Shown: positions 4,053 through 5,439 of the stretch, piece by piece | Layout of the letters: the number at the start of each line of letters is the position of its first letter | Numbering within the stretch: position 1 is the first letter of the stretch | DNA from: Thermaerobacter marianensis | Lineage (GTDB): Bacteria > Bacillota > Sulfobacillia > DYIH01 | DNA length: 5,439 nt | Direction: 5' to 3' | Assembly: GCA_020723785.1 (NCBI GenBank) | Contig: DYIH01000122.1 | Span: 1 to 5,439 of the forward strand | The notes under the pieces: model-generated | Seen by the model: the letters and a program-made list of their open reading frames with translations, nothing else | Told to the model about the DNA's origin: nothing | The model's database searches: none | Made by a program: the position numbers and the translations under genes

Positions 4053-5439
4053 ATGCAGGATGACGCTCGCGCCGGTGTTTTCGGCCGGCTCAAGATCGGG
4101 ACCAAACTGATCGGCGGTTTTATCTTCATTCTCGCCCTGCTGGTGGTCGTGACCGGCACGGCCTACTGGGCCCTTTGGCAAATGGAGCGCGGCGAGCAGG
4201 CGATGGCCCGCCTGGACGATGCGGCCAACCTGGTGCAGAGCCTGAACATCGAGGTCAAGACGATGGTCGATGCCCCCACCGACTACCTGGGTACGGGCGA
4301 CGCGGACAACAAGGACGGCTACCGAAAGAGCTTGGAGCAGGTCCGGAGCCTGATGCAGCAGGTGGCGGCTGCCGACCTGACGCCTGAGGAGAAACGCCTG
4401 CTCGTCCAGTTCCGCGACGAGTTCGCGCAGCTCACCGCCAAGGCGGAGGCGATCCTCGCCGTACCCAACCCGGTCGGCAACCCGGCGGCCATGGCCAGCA
4501 TGGATGAGATGGACCCCATCTGGTCCCGGGAGGACGCGGTCCTGAGGCAGTTGGCGAAATCCATCACCGGGCGGCAGCACCGGCTCGTGGAGGCGGCCCG
4601 GCGACAGGCGTCCGTCGCCCTCGCCGTGGTTCTAGGCGTTGCGGGCCTGGCCCTGGCCCTCGGCCTGGGCTTGGCCATCGCCCTGACCCGGATGATCTCC
4701 CGCCCGGTGACCGCCGTGGCGGAGACGGCTCAGCGGGTGGCGACCGGCGATCTGACGGTGCCGGAACTGCCGGTGCGTTCAGCCGACGAGATCGGGCGGA
4801 TGTCGGCCGCCTTCAACCGGATGGTGCGCGACCTGAGGGAGATGATGGCCCGCGTCCACGAATCGAGCCGGCAGGTGGCCGTCTCCAGCGAAGAGATGGC
4901 CTCCGCGTCGGATCAGGTGACCGGGACGATGCGGCAGATCTCCGCGGCCATCCAGGAGGTCGCCCGGGGAGCGTCGGAGCAGACGGCCAGCGCCGCCGAG
5001 ACGGTCGAGGTCATGGACCAGCTGCGGCGGGCCATCGACCGGATCGCCCGGGGCGCCCAGGACCAGGCCCAGAACGTGAGCCAGACCTCGGAGATCATCA
5101 ACCAGATGGTCCAGGCCATCGACCAGGTGGCGCGGCAGGCGCAGGACGTGGCGGAGGCCGCGGCGCAGGCCCTGGCCGCGGCCGAGGACGGCGGCGCGGC
5201 GGTGGGGCGGACGGTGGCGGGCATGGCCCGTATCCGGGACACGGCCCTGGAGGCGGCGGGCCGGGTCAGGGAACTCGGCGAGCGGTCGCGGAAGATCGGC
5301 GAGATCGTCGAGGTGATCGGCGGCATCGCCGACCAGACCAACCTTTTGGCGCTGAATGCAGCCATCGAGGCGGCGCGTGCCGGAGAGCACGGCAAGGGGT
5401 TCGCCGTGGTGGCGGACGAGGTGCGCAAGCTGGCGGAGC
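4053..5439 (+). CDS. Methyl-accepting chemotaxis protein, 3'-truncated by the window end
   Basis: This is a membrane chemoreceptor that would control CheA through CheW. The frame is open from ATG 4053 to the edge (462 full codons, no stop). In order: a short cytoplasmic N-terminus with basic residues; membrane segment 1 at about 19-41; an extracytoplasmic region of about 145 residues, mostly helical by appearance and possibly of the four-helix-bundle sensor type; membrane segment 2 at about 187-211; a HAMP domain at about 211-265 (Pro218, DEIG at 245-248); and the coiled-coil signalling domain. The hairpin tip [19 protein letters not shown] is at 427-445, followed by [16 protein letters not shown]. 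Gln/Glu-rich heptads before the tip, such as [14 protein letters not shown], could hold methylation sites. The missing part should be the descending helix, about 150-200 residues. The ligand cannot be inferred. The promoter is probably its own. Confidence 0.95.
   Translation, partial: MQDDARAGVFGRLKIGTKLIGGFIFILALLVVVTGTAYWALWQMERGEQAMARLDDAANLVQSLNIEVKTMVDAPTDYLGTGDADNKDGYRKSLEQVRSLMQQVAAADLTPEEKRLLVQFRDEFAQLTAKAEAILAVPNPVGNPAAMASMDEMDPIWSREDAVLRQLAKSITGRQHRLVEAARRQASVALAVVLGVAGLALALGLGLAIALTRMISRPVTAVAETAQRVATGDLTVPELPVRSADEIGRMSAAFNRMVRDLREMMARVHESSRQVAVSSEEMASASDQVTGTMRQISAAIQEVARGASEQTASAAETVEVMDQLRRAIDRIARGAQDQAQNVSQTSEIINQMVQAIDQVARQAQDVAEAAAQALAAAEDGGAAVGRTVAGMARIRDTALEAAGRVRELGERSRKIGEIVEVIGGIADQTNLLALNAAIEAARAGEHGKGFAVVADEVRKLAE

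Noticed and set aside
4779..5428. Minus-strand frames rich in His/Leu/Asp or Ala/Ser opposite the chemoreceptor
   Set aside because: Antisense reflections of the repetitive coiled-coil coding sequence; the plus-strand hairpin-tip motif proves the coding strand.

Overview
The window is a stretch of very GC-rich bacterial chromosome (roughly 70% G+C by eye). It has strong AGGAGG-type ribosome binding sites, frequent GTG starts, and TGA as the stop of all five genes whose end is visible. The order thiL-tsaE-tsaB-rimI is common in Firmicutes (Bacillota). Together with the GC content this points to a high-GC Firmicutes lineage, for example relatives of Thermaerobacter, Symbiobacterium or Limnochorda. 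That placement is inference: no rRNA or taxon-specific marker is present.

Layout. At the left edge a minus-strand gene runs off the window. Its visible 57 codons encode an Ala/Gln heptad-repeat helix followed by a Pro-rich stretch. A divergent spacer of about 120 bp separates it from a tight plus-strand cluster: a family 4 (Fe-S) uracil-DNA glycosylase, thiamine-monophosphate kinase (thiL), then tsaE and tsaB of the tRNA t6A pathway, then the GNAT acetyltransferase rimI. The first four genes overlap their neighbours (4, about 23-59, and 7 bp), so they are probably co-transcribed and translationally coupled. rimI follows tsaB after a short gap. An unusually AT-rich spacer of about 150 bp comes next, then a methyl-accepting chemotaxis protein that stays open to the right edge (462 complete codons seen).

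How the genes fit together. TsaE and TsaB are partners of TsaD (and TsaC/YwlC) in making N6-threonylcarbamoyladenosine on ANN-decoding tRNAs. RimI is usually encoded beside them. tsaD, the usual next gene, is not here and must lie elsewhere. ThiL (thiamine diphosphate synthesis) and the glycosylase (base-excision repair) are biochemically unrelated passengers of this housekeeping operon. The chemoreceptor looks like a separate transcription unit, with a possible sigma-28/sigma-D-like promoter in the AT-rich spacer.

Most interesting points: a bacterial sliding-clamp-binding-like pentapeptide (QLPLF) at the extreme N-terminus of the uracil-DNA glycosylase; the heptad-repeat protein at the left edge; the possible flagellar-type promoter; and an altered, shortened DAR motif in TsaB. 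No RNA gene, mobile element, CRISPR array or clear intrinsic terminator was seen. Most of the window is ordinary housekeeping sequence, and I see no convincing new multi-gene system.
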